Source: Treponema sp.
Lineage (GTDB): Bacteria; Spirochaetota; Spirochaetia; Treponematales; Breznakiellaceae
Assembly: GCA_031270205.1 (NCBI GenBank)
Contig: JAISYA010000033.1
Location: 1-11,407 of the forward strand
DNA length: 11,407 bases
Direction: 5' to 3'
Both the position numbers and the translations under genes were made by a program. Position 1 is the stretch's first letter. The number at the start of each line of letters is the position of its first letter. Positions 5,307-11,407 of this stretch are shown here, one piece after another. The notes under the pieces were generated by a model. It was not told the DNA's origin, did not search any database, and worked only from the letters and a program-made list of their open reading frames with translations.

Positions 5307-5603
5307 ATGGCGTTTATGGATACTTACGATTTTGAATTCTTGAAGAACGAAGCGGAGCAGATGGTTCTGCATGAACTTGAAAAACAGCTTGAAACCTGGC
5401 CGGCTGAAGTCTGCCGCTGCAACGAATGTGTGGTTGATATGGCCGCCATAGCGCTGAATTCGGTCAAACCCCTGTACCGTTTTTCCCTTTTGGGCGCCCT
5501 TTACGCGGCCCAGGCGATGAACGAGCAGGCCTATGCCGACAGCGTCCAGCAGGCCGTGGCCCAGGCTATCGAGAAGGTACGGATAAACCCAAGCCACGAT
5601 TAG
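5307..5603 (+). CDS. ComFB-family small protein
   Basis: The 98-residue product matches the late-competence ComFB family over its whole length. Diagnostic features are a helical start (DFEFLKNEAEQMVLHELEKQ), the cysteine cluster Cys36-x-Cys38-xx-Cys41, Asp44 and the following MAAIALNSVKPLYRFSLLG, and an ending close to VRINPSHD, which recalls the ENPRH-like ends of the family. The cysteines may bind a metal. ComFB proteins of cyanobacteria and Bacillus have been reported as cyclic dinucleotide receptors; whether this one binds such a ligand cannot be told from sequence alone. The ATG at 5307 has a strong Shine-Dalgarno (GGGAGGA, 5297-5303). It is convergent with thiI. Confidence 0.82.
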   Translation: MAFMDTYDFEFLKNEAEQMVLHELEKQLETWPAEVCRCNECVVDMAAIALNSVKPLYRFSLLGALYAAQAMNEQAYADSVQQAVAQAIEKVRINPSHD

Positions 5604-5719
5604 TACTCGCCCGCGGTGAGTGTTCGCCGCGCAAACTCCACGAAGAAATTGAGCCGCCGGTACGGACTTTTGCCCGAAATCCCCGCTTTTGTCCGTGTCG
5701 TTAGCGGCTTACCCGCTCC
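5600..5719 (-). other. In-frame open stretch after the thiI stop codon
   Basis: Reading past the thiI TGA (5722-5720) the same frame stays open for 39 more codons to a TAA at 5602-5600. That TAA overlaps the comFB TAG on the other strand, a tail-to-tail stop overlap often seen for real convergent genes. The translation ends in a protein-like stretch (RRLNFFVEFARRTLTAGEY). Known ThiI proteins of this type end about where the TGA stands, so the stretch may be untranslated. It could also be a read-through extension or a remnant. A 5-bp hairpin follows the TGA after two bases (AGCGG with CCGCT). Its third codon positions are about two-thirds G or C, which is not decisive. Confidence 0.3.
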
Positions 5720-6901
5720 TCAACAAAACCCGCATTTAAGGGTCTCGCAGTCCCGCAGGGCTTCCTCTATCAATACTTCCGGTTCCAGCTCTTCGTATAA
5801 CGCCGACGCTTCGCGGGGGTCGCCCCGCAGAACCGGGTGCGGGGGACTAAACAGGGTGCAGCAGTCCTCGTAGGGCAGTATTGAGGTTTCGTACGCTCCG
5901 ATTGTTTCCGCCTTCCTTATGATGGCCTCTTTGTCCGCGCCGATAAGGGGGCGCAGTACCGGCAGGCGTATCCTGCTTTGAGTGCAGGTGAGGTTTTCAA
6001 TGGTCTGGCTTGCCACCTGAGAGAGGCTTTCCCCGGTGATAAGGCACTTGTCCTTTATGAGCAGCGCCAGCTTTTCGGCGCACTCCATCATGGCCATACG
6101 GAGCAATATGGTGGTCCAGGGCAAGGGCGCGCGTTCTTTTATCCGCAGTTGTATTTTGGTAAAGCCGATGATATGCAGACGGATCCCCATGCAGTAAGCG
6201 CCCAGGATTTCGGCGAGACGGACAGCCTTTTGCCGGGCCTCAAGGGAGCTGTACGGATAGGCGTGAAAATGCACCGCGTCTATGCCCATGCCCCGGGATG
6301 CCATGAGAAAGCCCGCCACCGGCGAATCGATCCCGCCTGACAAAAGCAGGAGGCCCCGCCCCGCGGTTCCCACCGGCAGACCGCCCAGGCCTTTTTGGGC
6401 ATTGCTGTAAACGTACGCTTTTTCGCGGATTTCTATTTTGATGAGACCGCCGGGATTGCGCACGTCAACTTTTAAGCCGGGCACGGCGTCGAGGATTGCC
6501 CTGCCCCCTTCACTTCGCAGGCCGTAAGAATCCAGGGGAAAGCTCTTGTCGGTTCTGCGGGCCTCTATCTTGAACGTGGTAACGCCGCGGCTAAAGAGTT
6601 TTTGCCCTTCTTCGACACAGGCGCGAAGGACTGCTTCCACGGTTTTTTCGTGGCGGCCGGTTTTTGCCCAGCCGGAGATTCCCATAAGGCGGGAGAGAAC
6701 GTCCTCTACGCGGGGACAGTCTTCGTCGGCGCAATCTACAAAAAAGCGGCCGTTAGCTGTTTCAAGCCGGATTTTGCCGCCCGCCGCGGGCGCGCCCAGC
6801 ATGCGCAGTACATTGCGTTTCAAAACCCCTTCAAAACTTTTGCGGTTACCGCCTTTCAGGCTAAGCTCCCCCGGTTTCAGGAGATAGGTGTTTACAGGAA
6901 T
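5720..6901 (-). CDS. thiI: tRNA uridine 4-sulfurtransferase ThiI (no rhodanese domain)
   Basis: ThiI activates U8 of tRNA with ATP and inserts sulfur to form 4-thiouridine; some members also serve thiazole synthesis. The N-terminal strand (TYLLKPGELSLKGGNRKSFE) leads into a THUMP tRNA-binding domain, and the PP-loop motif SGGIDS is at about 188-193. The PYEDCCTLF region precedes the C-terminus. At about 393 residues it lacks the C-terminal rhodanese domain of the E. coli form, like the Bacillus form. No ATG, GTG or TTG lies upstream of the conserved N-terminus within the frame. The first TTG (6823) would delete 26 residues including GELSLKGG. I place the start at ATT 6901, which overlaps the end of the desulfurase gene and has GGAGG (6909-6913) 7 bases before it. 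The function is sure; the start is not. Confidence 0.9.
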   Translation of the reverse strand: MPVNTYLLKPGELSLKGGNRKSFEGVLKRNVLRMLGAPAAGGKIRLETANGRFFVDCADEDCPRVEDVLSRLMGISGWAKTGRHEKTVEAVLRACVEEGQKLFSRGVTTFKIEARRTDKSFPLDSYGLRSEGGRAILDAVPGLKVDVRNPGGLIKIEIREKAYVYSNAQKGLGGLPVGTAGRGLLLLSGGIDSPVAGFLMASRGMGIDAVHFHAYPYSSLEARQKAVRLAEILGAYCMGIRLHIIGFTKIQLRIKERAPLPWTTILLRMAMMECAEKLALLIKDKCLITGESLSQVASQTIENLTCTQSRIRLPVLRPLIGADKEAIIRKAETIGAYETSILPYEDCCTLFSPPHPVLRGDPREASALYEELEPEVLIEEALRDCETLKCGFC

Positions 6902-8061
6902 TTCAAAACCTCCGCTATGGCGGCAAGGAGCAGATCTATTTCCTCATCGGTTGTTGACCAGCCCTGGGAAACGCGGATTCCCTCGAGGCTGAGTTTTTCG
7001 CTGATCCCCATGGCAGAGAGAACCGGCCGATTCGGCGAGGAAGAGGAACAGGCCGAGCCGGTGGAAACCGCGAAGCCCAGATCATCCAGTGCGCGAACCA
7101 TCACCTCGCCGGGGATGTCTTTGAAAGCCGCCTGCACAATATACGGTGAAAATGTTTCGTCGTCGATTTCCCTGCTTTCCGGGATGAGAACGCAGCGGTC
7201 AATCGCTTTGAAGGCGGCAAGGAGCCGTTTCCAGCGGCGGCGGCTCTGCGCGAGTTCCGCGCCGACTTTTTCCGGCGCGGCGCGGCGTTCAAGGCAGGCG
7301 GCAAGGGCCAGCGCGCCGGCGGTGTTTTCCGTACCCGGCCGGATTTTCCGTTCCTGCCCGCCGCCGGCGCAGAGGACATCCAGAGGGCGGCGCAGGTACA
7401 AGAGGCCGACGCCTCTCGGCCCGCCGATTTTATGGGCGCTCAACGAGGCCGAGTCAATGTCCCATCCTGCAATATCCACCGGCACTTTGCCCGCCGCCTG
7501 TACCAGATCGCAGTGCAGATGAACAGGCGGACCACCGTGTGTATCCGCCGCATTACGCACAGTATCACGCAGGGCGCTCATGTCGTTGACGGCCCCGGTC
7601 TCGTTGTTAACCGCCATGACGGCGGCAAAGCGGACATCGCCGTATTTCGCAAGCGTTTTCGAGAAAAGCCCAGGACTTACGCGGCCCGAAGAATCCACCG
7701 GCAGACGGCCCACCGGCTTCCCCAGCCGCTCAAGAATTTCCGCGTTTTCCCGAATAGAGGGATGTTCCGCCGCCGAAACGAGGAGCCGCCCGGCGCCCCG
7801 GCGCAGCAGGGTTGAGTGCAGTACGATACAGTTAGATTCGCTCCCGCCTGATGTAAAGTAGAGCGTTTCGGGGGCCACTCCCAAAACGGCGGCGCAGCGG
7901 GCGCGGGCATTTTCCAGAGCTTCCTTGGCCAGCCGGCCTTCCCTGTGAGGCGAAGACGGATTCCCGAAAGGCGGCGCGGTTTTGGTGGACGGCGGGTCCG
8001 GTATAGCGGTGGCTGCCCAGTCAAAATAATGACGGGCTTCGGCGGAATCTTTACCGGTCAT
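6892..8061 (-). CDS. Cysteine desulfurase (IscS/NifS family)
   Basis: The 389-residue PLP enzyme removes sulfur from cysteine as a protein-bound persulfide for transfer to acceptors. Visible are FGNPSSPHREG, the TSGGSESN loop (70-77), His100, the CDLVQAAGK strand with Asp185 and Gln188, the PLP lysine Lys211 in SAHKIGGPRG, and the catalytic Cys338 in STGSACSSSS. The N-terminus is short, and the usual DNAAT motif reads DWAAT with fewer residues before FGNPSS. The ATG at 8061 has a purine-rich Shine-Dalgarno (AAGGAGG). It overlaps thiI by 10 bases, so the two are very likely cotranslated and this is probably the ThiI sulfur donor, as the NifZ-ThiI pair is in Bacillus. No ferredoxin, IscU or SufU gene is adjacent, so an iron-sulfur role is less suggested. 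Confidence 0.92.
   Translation of the reverse strand: MTGKDSAEARHYFDWAATAIPDPPSTKTAPPFGNPSSPHREGRLAKEALENARARCAAVLGVAPETLYFTSGGSESNCIVLHSTLLRRGAGRLLVSAAEHPSIRENAEILERLGKPVGRLPVDSSGRVSPGLFSKTLAKYGDVRFAAVMAVNNETGAVNDMSALRDTVRNAADTHGGPPVHLHCDLVQAAGKVPVDIAGWDIDSASLSAHKIGGPRGVGLLYLRRPLDVLCAGGGQERKIRPGTENTAGALALAACLERRAAPEKVGAELAQSRRRWKRLLAAFKAIDRCVLIPESREIDDETFSPYIVQAAFKDIPGEVMVRALDDLGFAVSTGSACSSSSPNRPVLSAMGISEKLSLEGIRVSQGWSTTDEEIDLLLAAIAEVLKFL
6909..6913 (-). promoter_or_regulatory. Shine-Dalgarno supporting a non-standard thiI start
   Basis: GGAGG on the minus strand lies inside the last codons of the cysteine desulfurase gene, 7 bases before ATT at 6901-6899. This spacing is ideal, and no standard start codon occurs within reach in the thiI frame, which has its last stop about 45 bases upstream. 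CTG codons inside the conserved strand are a poorer alternative. Confidence 0.5.
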
Positions 8062-8138
8062 GCTTTTCCTTCCTCCTTCGTGTCCTTATGTACCCTTAGC
8101 GGTTAATTTTTTCTTTGTCGTTTAGATAAAGCAAGGTA

Positions 8139-9221
8139 TTATTCTATCGGCAGGAAGCTTTCCGCTTTTTTTCTCGAATTAACTTTTCTGTTCCAGAAAT
8201 GGACGACGGCAAAGAAAACGACAACGGCCATATAGGCAATTCCCAGTACCACAATGGAGTGGATGCCGGGCAGTCTTATTGAAATACACACCAGCACGCC
8301 GAGAATTATCTGTAACGTATACAGGATGGCGTCCACTTTTCCGGTAGTGAAACCGATGTTGATCAGTTTGTGGTGAATGTGGCCCATATCGGGACTGTCG
8401 AGCCTTCTGCCGTCCCTAAGGCGGCGCCAAATCGCGGCAATAATGTCAAAGAGCGGAATCGCCAGAAGCGCCGCCGCGTAAGGAACCGGCAGCGCCGCTA
8501 CGGTGTCGTGCTCTTCCAGCAGGGGCAGCATACCCAGCGCAAATCCCAAAAATTGACTGCCTGAGTCGCCCATAAATATTTTTGCCCGGGGAAGCGGCAG
8601 GTTGAATACCAGAAATCCCAGTATTACCCCGCCGAGAGCGATGCAAAACATTTCCGCCGACGGGGTTTCCGCCCAGGAGAAAAAAATGTAACTGAAGAAA
8701 AAGGCGATAATCGCCGACAATCCCCCGGCCAACCCGTCAATGCCGTCAATAAAGTTGGTCGCGTTGGCCAAACCGACAAGCCAGAGACAGGTAATCGGGT
8801 AGCCCAGCCAGCCAAGATTCGAGAGCAGACCCGCGTCAATATACAGAATCCGGCGGAACGTATAGCCGGGGATAATAACGCAAAGAGAGGCGATAAACTG
8901 CAGCAGGAGTTTGTTCCAGGACAGCATGGGACGAAAATCGTCCCAAACACCGTAAACCAGGGTGATACTCAGGGCAAGGAGGCAGGGCAAAAAACGGAGG
9001 GTATATTCGGCCTTTCTGGTGGAAAAACTGATGACCGCGGCAATAATAATAAAAATCACCGCGAAACCGACTCCCCCCAGGCGGGGAACATGCCCGTTGT
9101 GTATTTTTCTTCCACCGACGTGATCATACCAGGATTTTTTATGGGACAGCCTGAGAATCAACCCTACCGCGACAAGGGAAAAAAAGACGGAGGCTGAAAA
9201 AATAATCGCAATGCCGGTCAT
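8139..9221 (-). CDS. Polyprenyl-phosphate sugar-1-phosphate transferase, WecA/TagO type
   Basis: The 360-residue protein belongs to glycosyltransferase family 4 in the MraY/WecA superfamily, with about ten or eleven membrane helices. It would transfer an N-acetylhexosamine-1-phosphate (GlcNAc in WecA/TagO) from a UDP-sugar to undecaprenyl phosphate, starting a cell-surface glycan. Motifs are HVPRLGG (44-50), Asp94-Asp95, NATNFIDGIDGLAGG (153-167), FMGDSGS (216-222) and GHIHHKL (280-286). The HIHH motif favours WecA/TagO over MraY. It is the first gene of the minus-strand group, about 77 bases before the desulfurase gene with no clear terminator between. The start ATG at 9221 has only a weak, distant Shine-Dalgarno. 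The exact sugar is not visible, and no other glycan gene is in the window. Confidence 0.9.
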   Translation of the reverse strand: MTGIAIIFSASVFFSLVAVGLILRLSHKKSWYDHVGGRKIHNGHVPRLGGVGFAVIFIIIAAVISFSTRKAEYTLRFLPCLLALSITLVYGVWDDFRPMLSWNKLLLQFIASLCVIIPGYTFRRILYIDAGLLSNLGWLGYPITCLWLVGLANATNFIDGIDGLAGGLSAIIAFFFSYIFFSWAETPSAEMFCIALGGVILGFLVFNLPLPRAKIFMGDSGSQFLGFALGMLPLLEEHDTVAALPVPYAAALLAIPLFDIIAAIWRRLRDGRRLDSPDMGHIHHKLINIGFTTGKVDAILYTLQIILGVLVCISIRLPGIHSIVVLGIAYMAVVVFFAVVHFWNRKVNSRKKAESFLPIE

Positions 9222-9262
9222 GTAAAAATAATACCCCGAAAGCTTATTAAAAGCAATACCAC

Positions 9263-9292
9263 ATTGTACTGTATTTTAATATAGTACTACAA
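9263..9292 (-). promoter_or_regulatory. Probable promoter of the WecA/TagO-type gene
   Basis: On the minus strand TTGTAG (9292-9287) and TACAAT (9268-9263) are 18 bases apart. The start would be about 35 bases before the ATG at 9221. The surrounding DNA is AT-rich. One copy of the duplicated palindromic motif overlaps the -35 box, suggesting a repressor site. Confidence 0.4.
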
Positions 9293-9316
9293 ATAAAAAA
9301 GAAAATATAGTACTAT
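9278..9316. repeat. Duplicated palindromic motif, candidate operator
   Basis: AATATAGTACTA occurs at 9278-9289 and again at 9304-9315, 26 bases apart. The core of the second copy, ATAGTACTAT (9307-9316), is a perfect palindrome; the first copy (9281-9290) differs at one base. A related TTGTACTGTA lies at 9264-9273. The copies sit between the divergent WecA/TagO-type and thrA-type genes and cover the putative minus-strand -35. Direct repeats of a palindrome at about two and a half helical turns fit cooperative regulator binding. Confidence 0.5.
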
Positions 9317-9325
9317 CTGGCCGAT

Positions 9326-9370
9326 GGGGCTTCCAAAATTTCAGTTTTGGGACAGGCTCCAATACTGGAG
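9326..9370 (+). promoter_or_regulatory. thrA leader with competing hairpins around the ribosome binding site
   Basis: One hairpin pairs 9326-9330 with 9356-9360 and, above a 3-base bulge, 9331-9338 with 9345-9352, with a 6-base loop. A second pairs CTCCA (9357-9361) with TGGAG (9366-9370), hiding the Shine-Dalgarno GGAG (9367-9370). The two share 9357-9360 and exclude each other, so the first would free the ribosome binding site. No leader peptide rich in Thr or Ile codons is seen. A ligand or sensor, if any, is unknown. Confidence 0.45.
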
Positions 9371-9377
9371 AATTTTT

Positions 9378-11407
9378 ATGATTGTGCTTAAATTCGGCGG
9401 CACTTCGGTGGGAAGCCCCCAGGCGATAGAGCGGATCATCGCCATATTGAAAGACAGGGATCACGCGGGAAAAACGCCCGCGGTGGTGGTTTCCGCCTTT
9501 TCCGGCGTTACCGACGCCCTTATTGACACGGCCCGCAGGGCCGCGGCGGGCGATTCTTCCTATACGGATATGCTTCGGGAACTGGAAAAGCGGCATAAAA
9601 GCGCCGCCGCGGCCTTTCTCAAGGGAGAGGAGCGTAAAGAAGCGGTTAAGGCCATTCAAAACAGCCTCTCGGAACTGGACCGTATTCTGGACGGCGTCGC
9701 CCTGCTGGGGGAGCTTTCCGGGCGGACCATGGACACGGTTATGAGCTTCGGGGAGCGCCTTTCCGCGGGGCTTTTGGCCCGTATTTTCACGGCCGCGGGT
9801 CTTGAGGCGGCTTTTTTGGACGCCCGGCCCCTGGTCAGGACCGACGCCCGCTTCGGAAACGCCCAATATCTTCCCAAAGAGACGTTCGCCAATATCCGCG
9901 CCTGTTTTTCCCGGCTCTTGGGGAAAAAAGCGCCGCTGCAAGTGGTAACGGGCTTTATCGGCTCAACCCTTGAGGGCCAGACCACCACTCTGGGCAGGGG
10001 CGGCTCCGACTTAAGCACGGCCATTTTCGGCGCGGCCCTGGAGGCGCGGGAAGTGGAGATTTGGACCGATGTGGACGGGATTTTGACCGCCGACCCCAAA
10101 CTCGTGAAAACCGCTTTCAGAATCGATGAAATGTCCTACGCCGAGGCCATGGAAATCTCCCATTTCGGCGCGAAAGTGCTGTTCCCCCCCACGGTTAAAC
10201 CGGCCCTTGAGCAGGGCATCCCCATCCGCATCAGGAACACGTTTAACCCCGCATGCGAAGGCACGCGGATTGTCGCCGAAGCCGCCGACGGGAAGTACCC
10301 CATACGGGGGATAAGCTCAATAAACCACATAGCGCTGCTGCGTATTCAGGGCAGCGGTATGGTGGGCGTCGCCGGCTTTTCCGCCAGGGTATTCGGCGCA
10401 CTGGCCCGCAGGGGGATCAGCGTTATCCTCATCACCCAGAGTTCCAGCGAATATTCGATCAGTTTCGCGGTACTCCCCGACGAGGCCGGCCGGGCGGAGG
10501 CCGCTCTCGCGGAAGAGTTCGAGCGGGAAATCCATTCGGGGGACATTGAGCAGCCGGTCGCCGAAAAAGACCTTTCGATAATCGCTGTGGTAGGTTCCCG
10601 GATGAAGCACACTTCCGGCAATTCGGGCAAATTTTTTCACGCGCTGGGACGGAACGGGGTTAACGTGGTTGCCATCGCGCAAGGCTCTTCGGAGCTTAAC
10701 ATCTCCGCGGTGGTTTCAAGGCAGGACGAGGGGAAGGCCCTGAACGCCGTGCACGAGGCGTTTTTCCTCGCCGGCGTGCGCTCGGTGAACCTCTTCCTTA
10801 TGGGGACCGGCCTTATCGGCGGCACCCTGCTGGATCAGATCGCCGGGCACCGGGAAATTCTTGCCGACAAGGACAAGATACGGATACGGCTCGTGGGAGC
10901 GGCCAATTCCCGGTGCATGATCTTCCGGCGGGAAGGGCTGGACCCCCAAAAGGTCAAGGCCCTGTTAAGTGACGACCGTTCCGGCGCGCCGGGCGGGAGC
11001 GACGGCGGCGACGCCGTGGAGCCGCTGAATCTGCGGTCTTTCATACAAAAAATGGTTTCCTTTAACCTTCCCAATACCTGTTTCTGCGACTGTACCGCCG
11101 ATGAGGGGATTTCCGCCGCGTACGCGGAAATTATGCGGCAGGCGATTCCCATAGTGACGCCCAACAAGCGGGCCAACTCAGGCGCCCTGGAATATTACCG
11201 GCAGCTTACTTCCTATTCACGGGAGCGGGGCATTCCCTATCTGTACGAGACCACAGTCTGCGCGGGCCTTCCGGTTATTTCCACGCTGCGGGACCTGTTT
11301 CTCTCCGGGGACCGGGTGCGGCGTATTGAGGCCGTCCTTTCCGGCACATTGAGTTTTATCTTCAATAATTTCGACGGCTCAAAGCCTTTTTCGGCGCTGG
11401 TGCGGGA
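9378..11407 (+). CDS. thrA: Bifunctional aspartokinase/homoserine dehydrogenase (3' end missing)
   Basis: The window holds 676 codons. Residues 1 to about 285 are aspartokinase: KFGGTSVG (5-12), MSFGERLSAG, and GRGGSDLST near the phosphate-binding site. Residues about 310-465 contain ACT-type regulatory repeats (GMVGVAGFSARVFGALARRG, then a second). Homoserine dehydrogenase begins near 469 with SVNLFLMGTGLIGG, the NAD(P)H-binding GxGxxG (476-481), followed by TPNKRA (594-599), YETTVCAGLPVI (623-634) and LSGTLSFIFN (654-663). The two activities catalyse the first and third steps from aspartate to threonine and methionine, and the ACT region suggests feedback control by an end product. The ATG at 9378 has GGAG 7 bases upstream. 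An in-frame ATG at 9324 would lengthen it by 18 codons but lacks a ribosome binding site. Confidence 0.93.
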   Translation, partial: MIVLKFGGTSVGSPQAIERIIAILKDRDHAGKTPAVVVSAFSGVTDALIDTARRAAAGDSSYTDMLRELEKRHKSAAAAFLKGEERKEAVKAIQNSLSELDRILDGVALLGELSGRTMDTVMSFGERLSAGLLARIFTAAGLEAAFLDARPLVRTDARFGNAQYLPKETFANIRACFSRLLGKKAPLQVVTGFIGSTLEGQTTTLGRGGSDLSTAIFGAALEAREVEIWTDVDGILTADPKLVKTAFRIDEMSYAEAMEISHFGAKVLFPPTVKPALEQGIPIRIRNTFNPACEGTRIVAEAADGKYPIRGISSINHIALLRIQGSGMVGVAGFSARVFGALARRGISVILITQSSSEYSISFAVLPDEAGRAEAALAEEFEREIHSGDIEQPVAEKDLSIIAVVGSRMKHTSGNSGKFFHALGRNGVNVVAIAQGSSELNISAVVSRQDEGKALNAVHEAFFLAGVRSVNLFLMGTGLIGGTLLDQIAGHREILADKDKIRIRLVGAANSRCMIFRREGLDPQKVKALLSDDRSGAPGGSDGGDAVEPLNLRSFIQKMVSFNLPNTCFCDCTADEGISAAYAEIMRQAIPIVTPNKRANSGALEYYRQLTSYSRERGIPYLYETTVCAGLPVISTLRDLFLSGDRVRRIEAVLSGTLSFIFNNFDGSKPFSALVR

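Noticed and set aside
5720..5760. Selenocysteine insertion at the thiI TGA as a firm call
   Set aside because: The hairpin after TGA has only 5 pairs and its loop is about 7-11 bases away, closer than known bacterial SECIS elements, and ThiI normally ends here. Kept only as one option among the findings.
6602..7522. 306-codon plus-strand frame opposite thiI and the desulfurase gene
   Set aside because: Its Ser/Arg/Ala-rich translation is a typical shadow of GC-rich coding DNA, and both minus-strand genes have catalytic motifs.
9324..9377. Upstream in-frame ATG of thrA at 9324
   Set aside because: It adds 18 residues not typical of aspartokinase and has no Shine-Dalgarno, while ATG 9378 has both a ribosome binding site and the conserved start of the domain.
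9276..9941. 221-codon minus-strand frame opposite the start of thrA
   Set aside because: It covers the regulatory intergenic region and the certain aspartokinase domain, with no motifs or ribosome binding site.

Overview
The window looks like a chromosomal core region of a spirochete, most likely a Treponema relative with fairly high GC (about 55% by eye). That placement is inference: it rests on the gene order rpsF-ssb-rpsR-(membrane protein)-rplI-dnaB, which from memory resembles the treponemal arrangement, and on the style of the proteins. No rRNA, tRNA, CRISPR array or transposase is visible. Window quality is good: all main genes are intact except the two cut by the window ends.

Left end (1-671). 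A minus-strand gene for an exported protein is cut off after 11 codons. It has a near-consensus promoter whose spacer is mostly a run of 12 A (template strand T), followed by a leader of about 220 nt full of strong hairpins. From about 288 to 671 there is no gene, only a purine-rich tract and two inverted repeats.

Replication/translation operon (672-5154, plus strand). A good promoter leads into rpsF, ssb, rpsR, a polytopic membrane protein of the DUF2232/YybS type, rplI with an unusual 80-residue acidic, alanine-rich tail, and dnaB. These link ribosomal proteins S6, S18 and L9 to single-strand DNA binding and replicative helicase functions. A small ComFB-family gene follows with its own probable promoter and a leader that could open and close its ribosome binding site.

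Minus-strand sulfur/envelope group (5720-9221). Transcription order is a WecA/TagO-type polyprenyl-phosphate sugar-1-phosphate transferase, a cysteine desulfurase, and thiI (tRNA 4-thiouridine synthase). The desulfurase and thiI overlap, which suggests a dedicated sulfur donor. thiI lacks any ATG/GTG/TTG that keeps its conserved N-terminus, and an ATT with a well-placed Shine-Dalgarno is the best candidate start. An in-frame open stretch follows the thiI stop and ends exactly at the comFB stop.

Right end (9222-11407). A divergent intergenic region carries a duplicated palindromic motif overlapping the minus-strand promoter, then a leader with two competing hairpins in front of a bifunctional aspartokinase/homoserine dehydrogenase (thrA type), which is cut by the window end.

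Most novel-looking features are regulatory: the poly-A promoter spacer, the unassigned structured leader, two leaders that could mask their ribosome binding sites, and the operator-like repeats. None of the protein families is new in itself.
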